DNA of 5,549 nt. Source: Thermodesulfobacteriota bacterium (lineage in GTDB: Bacteria > Desulfobacterota > Thermodesulfobacteria > Thermodesulfobacteriales > Thermodesulfatatoraceae). The stretch spans positions 1 to 5,549 of the forward strand of contig JAADCO010000161.1 in NCBI GenBank assembly GCA_013154385.1, read 5' to 3'. Both the position numbers and the translations under genes were made by a program. Below are positions 1 to 5,549 of the stretch, piece by piece; within the stretch, counting starts at the first letter, position 1, and the number at the start of each line of letters is the position of its first letter. The notes beneath the pieces are model-generated. The model had not been told where the DNA came from. It saw only the letters and a program-made list of their open reading frames with translations, and ran no database searches.

Positions 1-384
1 GCGCAAGCCTGCACCCTTTGTCTCGCCTGCTTGAACGTCTGTCAGACCGAGGCCCTGGCGGCTGATGCGGAAAACTTCGCCCTCACCCTGACCCCGCTCC
101 TCTGCGTGGCCTGCGGGGCCTGCGCGAAGGTCTGCCCCGAAGGGGCCCTTTCCCTTACGCCCGGTCTTACCCTTTCCGAAGAGGTCTTTGGGCGCCAAGT
201 GCTCGTCAAGGACGAGCCCCTGCGGTGTGCGCGCTGCGGCAAGGTCTTCGGCACCAAGAAGAGCCGGGAACGGGTGAGCGAAAAGCTCAAGGAGCTCGGC
301 CGCTTTGAGGAGGTCCTGCGGATCATGGACCTCTGTGAAGACTGTCGGGTCCTTACGCTCTTGATGGAGGAAAAACCGAGATGA
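1..384 (+). CDS. 4Fe-4S polyferredoxin-type protein, 3' part only (5' end outside window)
   Basis: The reading frame is open from the first base to TGA 382-384, giving 127 visible C-terminal residues; the true start lies upstream, and the TTG at position 31 sits inside the first cluster motif, so it is not the start. Visible residues Cys4, 7, 10, 14 (CTLCLACLNVC) and Cys35, 38, 41, 45 (CVACGACAKVCP) form two classical CxxCxxCxxxC motifs for two [4Fe-4S] clusters. A further CxxC pair lies at Cys76/79 and another at Cys112/115, separated by a charged, probably helical stretch; these could bind zinc or another cluster. No membrane segment is visible. The stop overlaps the next start (ATGA), so translation is probably coupled to the TorD-like chaperone. 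I infer an electron-transfer or maturation role linked to formate dehydrogenase. From memory, larger 4Fe-4S proteins sit at this place in epsilonproteobacterial fdh clusters. Family-level assignment is firm, function is not. Confidence 0.85.
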   Translation, partial: AQACTLCLACLNVCQTEALAADAENFALTLTPLLCVACGACAKVCPEGALSLTPGLTLSEEVFGRQVLVKDEPLRCARCGKVFGTKKSRERVSEKLKELGRFEEVLRIMDLCEDCRVLTLLMEEKPR

Positions 385-971
385 GCGAGGAGCAAAGGGT
401 AAACGAGGCCCGGGCCTTTCTCTATCGTCTGGCCAAGTCCTTCTTCGTCCCGGAGCCCGACGAAGAGCGCCTTCGGGTCTTTCGCGAGGTCCTGGCGAAG
501 CTTCCGGCGGTTGATTTCGAGCCCTTTGACCGGGCCGTGGAAAACCTGCGCGAAGCGCTTTCGCGGACTTCGGCCAAGGAGATGGAAGAGGAGTTCTTCC
601 GCCTCTTCCTCGACCCCTTTGCCGAGGACCGCGTGGCCCTCGAAGCTTCGGCCTATCTCGACGGAAAACCCTTTGGGCCGAGCCTTGCGCGCCTGCGCGG
701 CTTTCTCGCAAAGGAGGGGCTCACCAAGGGGGAGGAGGTCAAGGAGCCCGAAGACCATGTGGTCCTCCTCCTCGACTTCATGGAGGCGCTCATCGGCGAC
801 GGAAAAGATTTGATTTCCCAGAGGGAGCTATTCTATAACTATCTTAGGCCGTGTGTGGCGGGCGTGGCGAAAAGTTTGCGCGAAAAGGAGGCCGGGCTCT
901 TTCAAGCGGTGGCGGACTTCCTCGAAGGCCTCCTTGCCCTTGAAGAGAGGTTCTTGTCCGAAGAGGCCTGA
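381..971 (+). CDS. TorD/DmsD-family molybdoenzyme chaperone, probably dedicated to FdhA
   Basis: This 196-residue, cysteine-poor, mostly helical protein has the length and layout of the TorD/DmsD/NarJ family of cytoplasmic chaperones, which bind the Tat signal of a molybdoenzyme and hold it back until the cofactor is inserted. Visible hallmarks are an EFFRLFLDPF segment (about residues 71-80), the segment AYLDGKPFGP (91-100), and EPEDH at 122-126, matching the E-x-P-D-H signature of the family, followed by a hydrophobic helix (VVLLLDFMEALIG). No signal peptide or membrane segment is seen, as expected. ATG 381 overlaps the previous stop; GGAGG at 366-370, ten bases upstream, supports this start. 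Placement just before a Tat-targeted protein and fdhA points to FdhA as client; this is inference from context. TorD versus NarJ/DmsD subgroup cannot be settled by eye. Confidence 0.88.
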   Translation: MSEEQRVNEARAFLYRLAKSFFVPEPDEERLRVFREVLAKLPAVDFEPFDRAVENLREALSRTSAKEMEEEFFRLFLDPFAEDRVALEASAYLDGKPFGPSLARLRGFLAKEGLTKGEEVKEPEDHVVLLLDFMEALIGDGKDLISQRELFYNYLRPCVAGVAKSLREKEAGLFQAVADFLEGLLALEERFLSEEA

Positions 972-988
972 AGCACCCAAACCCAGAG

Positions 989-994
989 AGGAGG
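989..994 (+). promoter_or_regulatory. Ribosome binding site for the small Tat protein
   Basis: AGGAGG lies five bases before ATG 1000. It fixes the start of the 61-residue gene and argues against the longer open frame that begins at 853 inside the chaperone gene. Confidence 0.75.
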
Positions 995-999
995 GTGAG

Positions 1000-1185
1000 A
1001 TGAAAAACAAGATAGACGAACCCAAGCGTTCCTTCATCAAGCAGATGCTCTTTGCCGCCGGCGCCGTCCTCGCGGTGGGCGCGGCGAAGAAAGCCAAGGC
1101 CAAGGGCCCGGAAAGGGAGGGGGACGAGATCCTCTACCGCGAGACCGAGGCCTTTCGCGCCTATTACGAATCTCTGAGAGACTAA
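1000..1185 (+). CDS. Formate dehydrogenase region TAT target protein (small Tat-signal accessory protein)
   Basis: A 61-residue protein starting at ATG 1000 after a good AGGAGG site. The N-terminus carries a Tat-like signal, PKRSFIKQM (residues 8-16), then a hydrophobic, alanine-rich stretch (about 17-28) and a basic KKAKAK segment. The C-terminus reads YRETEAFRAYY (about residues 46-56). This matches what I recall of TIGR02811, a family of proteins of about 70 residues or fewer found beside formate dehydrogenase genes, with a Tat signal and the end motif Y-[HRK]-x-[TS]-x-H-[IV]-x-x-[YF]-Y. Two deviations are visible: the twin arginine is Lys-Arg, and the motif His is Ala with Phe in place of Ile/Val. 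It lies 28 nt after the chaperone and 10 nt before fdhA. Its function is unknown: a small subunit, a membrane-tethered assembly factor or a Tat escort are all possible. Confidence 0.85.
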   Translation: MKNKIDEPKRSFIKQMLFAAGAVLAVGAAKKAKAKGPEREGDEILYRETEAFRAYYESLRD

Positions 1186-1195
1186 GGAGGGAGGT

Positions 1196-3949
1196 ATGGG
1201 TGCCAGAAAGATACTTTCCCGACCGGAAAGACCCAAGGGTCAGAAGATAACCTTGAACCCGAAGCTTGCCAGGCGTTCCTTCCTCAAGGTGGCCGCGGCC
1301 ACGGCGGGGCTTACCGGCCTGGCCCTCTCCGGGCGGCTCTCCCGCCGGGTGGAGGCCCAGGAGGCCAAGGTCCCCTATCCCGGCTCCAAGATCGTGCGCA
1401 CCATTTGCACCTATTGCGCCGTGGGGTGCGGGATCTACGCCGAGGTGCAAAACGGGGTCTGGGTGCGTCAGGAGATCGCCCACGATCACCCCGTCTCCCG
1501 CGGCGGCCACTGCTGCAAGGGCGCCGGGGCCATTGACATGGTGCGCAGCGAAAAGCGCGTGCGCTATCCCATGAAGCGCGAAGGCGGGCGCTGGAAGAAG
1601 ATCTCCTGGGAGCAGGCCTTCGACGAAATCTCCCGCAAGCTCCTTGAGATCCGCGAAAAACACGGCCCGGACGCCGTGCACTGGAACGGAAGCGCCAAGG
1701 TCTCCACGGAGATGGCCTATCTCCAGCGGAAGCTTGCCGCCTTCTGGGGGACCAACAACGTCGATCACCAGGCCCGTATATGACACTCCACCACGGTGGC
1801 AGGTGTCGCCAACACGTGGGGATACGGGGCTATGACCAATCACTTCAACGACATTCGTCATTCCAAACTCGTGTTTTTCATCGGTTCCAACGCCGCCGAG
1901 GCCCATCCGGTGGCGCTCCAGCACGTGCTCTACGCCAAGGAGGTCAACAACGCGCCCATCATCGTCGTTGACCCGCGGTTCACCAAGCTTGCGGCCAAGG
2001 CCACGGACTACGTGCGCATCCGGCCGGGCACGGACACGGCCTTCCTCATGGGGCTCATCAACCAGCTCATCGTCAACGACTGGTACGACAAGGAGTTCGT
2101 GCGCACGCGGGTGGCGGGCTTTGAGGAGATGAAGAAGGTCGCCGCCCACTACACCCCGGAGGTGGTGGAGGACATCACCGGGGTGCCGGCCAAGGAAGTG
2201 GTGCGCATCGCCAAGCTTCTCGCGGACAACCGCCCGGGAACCGTCATCTGGTGCATGGGCATCACCCAGCACCACATCGGGAGCTCGAACACGCGCGCCT
2301 GCTGCATCCTTCAGCTCATGCTGGGGAACATGGGCGTTTCCGGCGGGGGAACGAACATCTTCCGCGGGCACGACAACGTCCAGGGCGCCACGGACATGTG
2401 CGTGCTCTCCCATTCGCTCCCCGGCTACTACGGGCTCTCGGAGAAGGCCTGGCGCCATTGGTGCAAGGTCTGGGACGTGGACTTCGACTGGATCAAGTCC
2501 CGCTTCCACAGCAAGGAATACATGCACAAGCCGGGGTTCACCCTCTCCCGCTGGTACGAGGGGGTCATCCAGGAGGACAAGATCTACCAGTACACGCCGA
2601 TCAAGGCCGTGGTCTTCTGGGGTTGCTCGTCGAACTCCCAGTCCCAGTATTTCAAGGTCAAGAAGGCCCTTGATCAGCTCGATCTCGTGGTCATCATCGA
2701 CCCCTTCGCCACGGTCACCGCGGCCATGTGCGAGAAGGACAACGTCTATCTCCTGCCCTCCACCAGCCAGTACGAGACCGAGGGCTCGGTGACCAGCAGT
2801 TGCCGCCAGGCCCAGTGGCGCTACAAGGTGGTGGACCCGGTCTACGACAGCAAGACGGACTACGAGATCCTCGAGGAGTTCGTCAAGCGCTTCGGCTTTG
2901 CGGACGAGTTCTACAAGAACATCAAGAAGATCCCCGAGGACGTGACGCGGGAGCTTGCGCGCGGGGCGCTCACCATCGGTCTCTACGGATGGCTCCCGGA
3001 GCGCATCAAGAAGCACACGGACAACTGGCACACCTTCGATCTCTTCACCCTCCAGGCCAAGGGCGGCCCCTGCGACGGGGAATACTACGGTCTGCCCTGG
3101 CCCTGCTGGACGGAGACCCATCCGGGGACACCCATCCTCTACGACATCTCCAAGCCCGTGACCAAGGGCGGCCTCCCCTTCCGCGCCCGCTTCGGCACGG
3201 AATACACCTATCCTGACGGGCGCAAGGAGAGTCTCTTGGCGGCGGTGGCCAACCCGGGAAGCGAGGTCCAGGGAGGATACCCCGAGTTTCCGGGCTGGAA
3301 GACGGACATCAACGTCATCCGCGAGGCCTTGAAACGCGGCATGGCTCCCTTTGGCAACGGTCGGGCCCGCTGCTATTGCTGGAACTTCCCCGATCCGGTG
3401 CCCATCCATCGCGAGCCGCTTCACTCCCCGCGGCCGGATCTCATCAAGAAGTACCCCACGTATCCGGACAAACCCGACTTCTACCGCGTCTACACCCGGT
3501 TCAAGAGCGAGCAGAAACCCGAGCTCGTCAAGGACTTCCCGCTGGTCATCATCACCGGACGCGTGGTGGAGCACATGGGCGGCGGCGCCGAGACCCGGAG
3601 CAACAAGTATCTCGCCGAGCTCATGCCCGAGGTCTACGCGGAGATCAACCCGAAGACCGCAAACGACCACGGCCTCCGGGACGGCGACTACGTCTGGGTG
3701 GAATCGCCCGAAGGCGGCCGCATCAAGGTCAAGGTGAAGGTCACCGAGCGGGTTGACCCGCACACGGTCTTCATCCCTTACAGCTTCGGCGGGATGTTCA
3801 TGGGCAAGTCCTACGCCGGGAACTATCCCGAGGGCCTTGCCCCTTACGTCATCGGAGAGCCGGCAAACATCGTCACCAACTACGGCTACGACATCAAGAC
3901 CCAGATCCAGGGGACCAAAGAAGGGCTCTGTCGCCTGAAGAAGGCCTAA
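1196..3949 (+). CDS. fdhA: Formate dehydrogenase catalytic (alpha) subunit, selenocysteine-containing, Tat-exported
   Basis: Formate oxidation to CO2 at a Mo/W-bis-pyranopterin site in the periplasm. The gene must be read through TGA 1781-1783 as selenocysteine 196: the frame is the same on both sides and the protein continues without a break (DHQARI-U-HSTTVAGVANT), giving 917 residues. AAGGAGGGAGGT directly before ATG 1196 supports the start. Domains: Tat signal with Arg26-Arg27-SFLK and a hydrophobic core to about 47, cleavage probably near AQA (53-57); one [4Fe-4S] cluster on Cys71, Cys74, Cys78, Cys106, followed by Lys108 that usually links cluster and pterin; Sec196-His197 active site; IFRGHDNVQGATD with Arg390, likely the substrate-site arginine equivalent to E. 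coli FdhF Arg333; molybdopterin dinucleotide-binding C-terminal domain at about 780-915. Sec196 has the same number as in E. coli FdnG, but the protein is about 100 residues shorter than FdnG (1015), closer to the epsilonproteobacterial FdhA size. Reverse CO2 reduction in vivo is possible and not decidable here. Confidence 0.96.
1781..1813 (+). promoter_or_regulatory. Selenocysteine UGA codon and bacterial SECIS hairpin
   Basis: TGA 1781-1783 is followed by a foldable element: G1796-C1813, U1797-A1812, then A1811 unpaired, G1798-C1810, G1799-C1809, C1800-G1808, with loop AGGUGUC at 1801-1807. Compared with the E. coli fdhF SECIS as I remember it, bases 12-21 after UGA read GGUGGCAGGU here and GGUUGCAGGU there, so the GGU of the SelB-contacted loop is in the same register. 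The element lies wholly inside the coding sequence and should recruit SelB with Sec-tRNA. An alternative hairpin CCAC 1788-1791 with GTGG 1796-1799 would compete with it. Confidence 0.88.
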
Positions 3950-3958
3950 GAGATTTGC

Positions 3959-3982
3959 GCCCGGCCCCCTTGCGGGCCGGGC
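3959..3982 (+). promoter_or_regulatory. Intercistronic GC-rich hairpin between fdhA and fdhB
   Basis: GCCCGGCCC (3959-3967) and GGGCCGGGC (3974-3982) are perfect reverse complements, giving a 9-bp all-G/C stem with a CCTTGC loop. It fills most of the 49-nt spacer, starting 9 nt after the fdhA stop and ending 4 nt before the fdhB ribosome binding site (AAAGGAGG 3986-3993). There is no T-tract after it, so it is not a standard intrinsic terminator, and fdhB and fdhC must be transcribed past it. Likely roles are mRNA 3'-end protection or processing, or tuning of fdhB translation; these are inferences. Confidence 0.7.
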
Positions 3983-3998
3983 CGGAAAGGAGGACGTC

Positions 3999-4565
3999 AT
4001 GGCTCTCATGAAGTTCATCTGCGACACCGAGCGCTGCATCGCCTGCCACGGCTGTGTGGTGGCTTGCAAGGAAGGAAACCACGTGCCGGTGGGCATCAAT
4101 CGCCGGCGGGTGATCACCATCAACGAGGGCCAGCCCGGGGAGCGGAGCATCTCCATCTCCTGCATGCACTGCTCGGACCCTCCGTGCATGGCGGTCTGCC
4201 CGGCGCAGGCCATCTACAAGCGCGACGACGGCATCGTCCTGGTGAACAAGGACCTCTGCATTGGTTGCGGCTATTGTCTCCTCGCCTGCCCCTTCGGGGC
4301 CCCGCAGTTTCCCAAACCCGGTCCCTTCGGGGCCCGCGGGGTGATGGACAAGTGCACGTTTTGCGCCGGCGGTCCGGCGCCCACCTTCTCCGAGAAGGAA
4401 AGGCGCCTTTACGGCCAGAACCGCATTGCCGAGGGGAAGGTGCCCCTTTGCGCGGGGATGTGCGCCACCAAGGCCCTCCTTGCCGGAGACGCCGAGGTCA
4501 TCTCGAAGATCTACGCCGAAAGGGTGGCCCGGCGCGGAAGCGGTCTTTCACCCAAGATCTACTAG
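3999..4565 (+). CDS. fdhB: Formate dehydrogenase iron-sulfur (beta) subunit, four [4Fe-4S] clusters
   Basis: A 188-residue ferredoxin subunit that passes electrons from FdhA to the cytochrome b subunit. All sixteen ligand cysteines are visible: 13/16/19/23 (CIACHGCVVAC), 55/58/63/67 (CMHCSDPPCMAVC), 87/90/93/97 (CIGCGYCLLAC), and 119/122 with 151/155 (CTFC and CAGMC). This is the DmsB/FdnH/HybA-type pattern. There is no signal peptide, so export most likely occurs by hitchhiking on the Tat signal of FdhA. It lacks the C-terminal membrane helix of E. coli FdnH (about 294 residues) and is close to the shorter FdhB of Wolinella-like enzymes, so it must dock on FdhC without its own anchor. AAAGGAGG at 3986-3993, five bases before ATG, supports the start. 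Cys8 is an additional cysteine outside the cluster motifs. Confidence 0.95.
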   Translation: MALMKFICDTERCIACHGCVVACKEGNHVPVGINRRRVITINEGQPGERSISISCMHCSDPPCMAVCPAQAIYKRDDGIVLVNKDLCIGCGYCLLACPFGAPQFPKPGPFGARGVMDKCTFCAGGPAPTFSEKERRLYGQNRIAEGKVPLCAGMCATKALLAGDAEVISKIYAERVARRGSGLSPKIY

Positions 4566-4573
4566 GGAGGAGG
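4566..4573 (+). promoter_or_regulatory. Ribosome binding site that decides the fdhC start
   Basis: GGAGGAGG follows directly on the fdhB stop (TAG 4563-4565). Two in-frame ATGs follow, at 4574 and 4580. The first abuts the site, too close for normal initiation, while the second is six bases away. I therefore prefer 4580; the earlier start would add only Met-Ala. Confidence 0.65.
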
Positions 4574-4579
4574 ATGGCC

Positions 4580-5449
4580 ATGAGAAGGCCCCTGGTCGGC
4601 TTGGTGCTCGTCTCGATGGTGCTCGTTTGGGGGACCTCTGCGTTTTCGGAGATACTGCGCGGCTACGGGCCCGCGTCTCCCACGGAGCTCTTCCGGCAAC
4701 TGGCCGGGGTGACCTTGGGTGACTGGCCGACCAGGGGGCGGGAGTTCATCGAGCTCGTCCCCTCCTTCAAGCGCTACTTCCTCGCGGTGATCCTCGGTGT
4801 TTCGGGCCTCTTTCTCCTCCATTTCCTGATCTTCGGGCCCAAGCGCTTCTCCCGCGGGGAGCAGCTCGTCCCCTACTACGGGGCCGTAACGAGGCTCTTT
4901 CACTGGATAGCGGCCCTTTGCTTCACCTGCCTCTTCCTCTCGGGTCTCGCCGTGCTCTTTGCCAAGAGCCTTGGCGCCGGAAGCTTCGTGCGCACCCTGC
5001 GCGTGCTCCATCTCGTGGCGGGCTTCGGGTTCTTCGGCGCCATCATCCCCCTCTTCCTCATCTGGTGGCGGGACATGCTCCCGGCCTCCTACGACCTCTC
5101 CTGGTTCCTTTCCCTCGGGGGCTATCTCAGCCGCAAGAAGGAACCCGTGCCTGCGGGCAAGTTCAACGCCGGTCAGAAGCTCTGGTTCTGGCTGGCCACG
5201 GTGGGCGGGGTGGTCATGTTCTACACGGGGTTCTATCTCTATCGGTTCGAGGCCCCGGTGGCCACGCTCCGCACCTATCTCATCATCCACAACGTCCTCG
5301 CCCTGATCCTTACGGCCTTCTTCATCACCCATCTCTACATGACGCTCTTTGCGGTGAAGGGGGCCTTAAAGAGCATGATCACCGGACGCAAGGGGCTTGA
5401 GGAGATCAAGTATCTCCATCCGAAGTTCCTGGAAGAGGTCGGCCCTTGA
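4580..5449 (+). CDS. fdhC: Formate dehydrogenase cytochrome b556-type (gamma) membrane subunit
   Basis: A 289-residue integral membrane protein that carries two b haems and reduces quinone with electrons from FdhB. It begins with a signal-peptide-like segment (MRRPLVGLVL, hydrophobic to about residue 19, possible cleavage near AFS 21-23). A soluble stretch and hydrophobic segments at about 66-86, 107-127, 143-163, 204-221 and 233-257 follow. Probable haem ligands are His108 (RLFHW), His144 (VLHLVAG), His237 (IIHN) and His251 (THLYM). The last pair is 14 residues apart, exactly as His155/His169 in E. coli FdnI, and the first pair is 36 apart versus 39. FdnI has 217 residues and four helices; the extra N-terminal part with a signal and a fifth helix resembles the longer FdhC of Wolinella-type enzymes. 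The gene starts 14 nt after fdhB and ends with TGA 5447-5449, the last gene of the operon in view. Confidence 0.93.
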   Translation: MRRPLVGLVLVSMVLVWGTSAFSEILRGYGPASPTELFRQLAGVTLGDWPTRGREFIELVPSFKRYFLAVILGVSGLFLLHFLIFGPKRFSRGEQLVPYYGAVTRLFHWIAALCFTCLFLSGLAVLFAKSLGAGSFVRTLRVLHLVAGFGFFGAIIPLFLIWWRDMLPASYDLSWFLSLGGYLSRKKEPVPAGKFNAGQKLWFWLATVGGVVMFYTGFYLYRFEAPVATLRTYLIIHNVLALILTAFFITHLYMTLFAVKGALKSMITGRKGLEEIKYLHPKFLEEVGP

Positions 5450-5549
5450 GATAGGCGGCAAAGCGCCGCAGGACCTCTTCGAACCCGCGCGAAGATTCCC
5501 CGTGGTTTAAGGCCTTGCGAAAGGTCTCTATCCCTCCGGAAAAGACCAC
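5406..5549 (-). CDS. Partial unrecognised minus-strand gene, C-terminal 47 residues
   Basis: Reading the minus strand from the window edge, one frame is open for 47 codons (VVFSGGIETFRKALNHG... ending LPGTSDGDT) and stops at TGA on plus bases 5406-5408. The part outside fdhC has mostly G/C third positions and a sensible amphipathic composition (FEEVLRRFAAYLKG), so it looks coding, whereas the forward frames after fdhC close soon. The last 14 codons overlap the 3' end of fdhC by 44 nt in convergent orientation. I do not recognise the family. A second minus frame is also open across this stretch, so the choice of frame rests on composition alone and the call stays tentative. Confidence 0.4.
   Translation of the reverse strand: MVFSGGIETFRKALNHGESSRGFEEVLRRFAAYLKGRPLPGTSDGDT

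Noticed and set aside
1196..1783. fdhA as a pseudogene broken by a nonsense codon
   Set aside because: The TGA falls exactly at the Sec position of the family, is followed by a SECIS-like hairpin, and the downstream frame is intact for 721 residues.
1796..3949. Separate gene starting at GTG 1796
   Set aside because: No ribosome binding site precedes it, and it would lack the cluster and active-site residues; it is the second part of fdhA.
1037..4213. Open frame of more than 1000 codons on the minus strand opposite fdhA
   Set aside because: It is antisense to a clearly conserved molybdoenzyme. Long antisense frames are expected where GC-ending codons make stops rare, and its His/Val/Gly/Asp/Leu-rich translation shows no domain.
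4064..4573. Long N-terminal extension of fdhC reaching back into fdhB
   Set aside because: It runs in another frame of fdhB and has low-complexity Arg/Gly/Pro-rich composition; the signal-like segment and ribosome binding site place the start at 4580.
4580..4645. Arg-Arg at the start of FdhC as a Tat signal
   Set aside because: The residues after it (MRRPLVGL) lack the SRRxFLK context, and FdhC is a polytopic membrane protein expected to use the Sec/YidC route.
4562..5332. 256-codon minus-strand frame opposite fdhC
   Set aside because: Shadow of fdhC; its Glu/Gly/Arg-rich translation has no recognisable domain.
5455..5469. Inverted repeat after fdhC as an intrinsic terminator
   Set aside because: The stem is only 5 bp, there is no T-run on either strand, and it lies inside the apparent minus-strand coding frame.

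Overview
The window holds one plus-strand operon for a periplasm-facing, membrane-bound, selenocysteine-containing formate dehydrogenase (FDH-N/FdhABC type) with its accessory genes. It closes with a fragment of an unrecognised minus-strand gene. DNA is GC-rich with strongly GC-ending codons, and proteins are rich in charged residues. The gene order is polyferredoxin, TorD-like chaperone, small Tat-targeted protein, fdhA, fdhB, fdhC. From memory, this matches fdh clusters of anaerobic or microaerophilic respirers such as Campylobacterota (epsilonproteobacteria), Thermodesulfobacteria and other sulfur- or hydrogen-metabolising lineages, more than the E. coli fdnGHI arrangement. I infer an anaerobic, respiratory, possibly thermophilic, Gram-negative-type bacterium with a selenocysteine insertion machinery; the sequence alone does not fix the genus.

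Layout: 1-384 is the 3' end of an iron-sulfur protein (two [4Fe-4S] motifs plus two CxxC pairs). It overlaps by ATGA a TorD/DmsD-like chaperone at 381-971. A 61-residue 'formate dehydrogenase region TAT target' protein follows at 1000-1185. The catalytic subunit fdhA runs from 1196 to 3949 through an in-frame TGA at 1781-1783, read as selenocysteine 196, with a SECIS-like hairpin directly downstream. A 49-nt spacer with a perfect 9-bp GC-rich hairpin separates fdhA from fdhB (3999-4565, four [4Fe-4S] clusters). fdhC (about 4580-5449) encodes the cytochrome b membrane subunit. A 47-codon open frame on the minus strand (5406-5549) converges on and overlaps the end of fdhC.

How the parts work together: FdhA oxidises formate at a Mo- or W-bis-pyranopterin/Sec site and is exported folded by the Tat system. 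FdhB has no signal of its own and presumably travels with it, passing electrons through its four clusters. FdhC receives them on two b-type haems and reduces quinone. The chaperone probably guards the Tat signal of FdhA during cofactor loading. The roles of the small Tat protein and the upstream polyferredoxin are not established. No gene-free stretch exceeds 300 bases, no promoter was recognised (the operon starts upstream of the window), and I saw no RNA genes, insertion sequences or CRISPR repeats. The FDH complex itself is a known system; the least described parts are the small Tat protein, the polyferredoxin tail, the intercistronic hairpin and the 3' minus-strand fragment.
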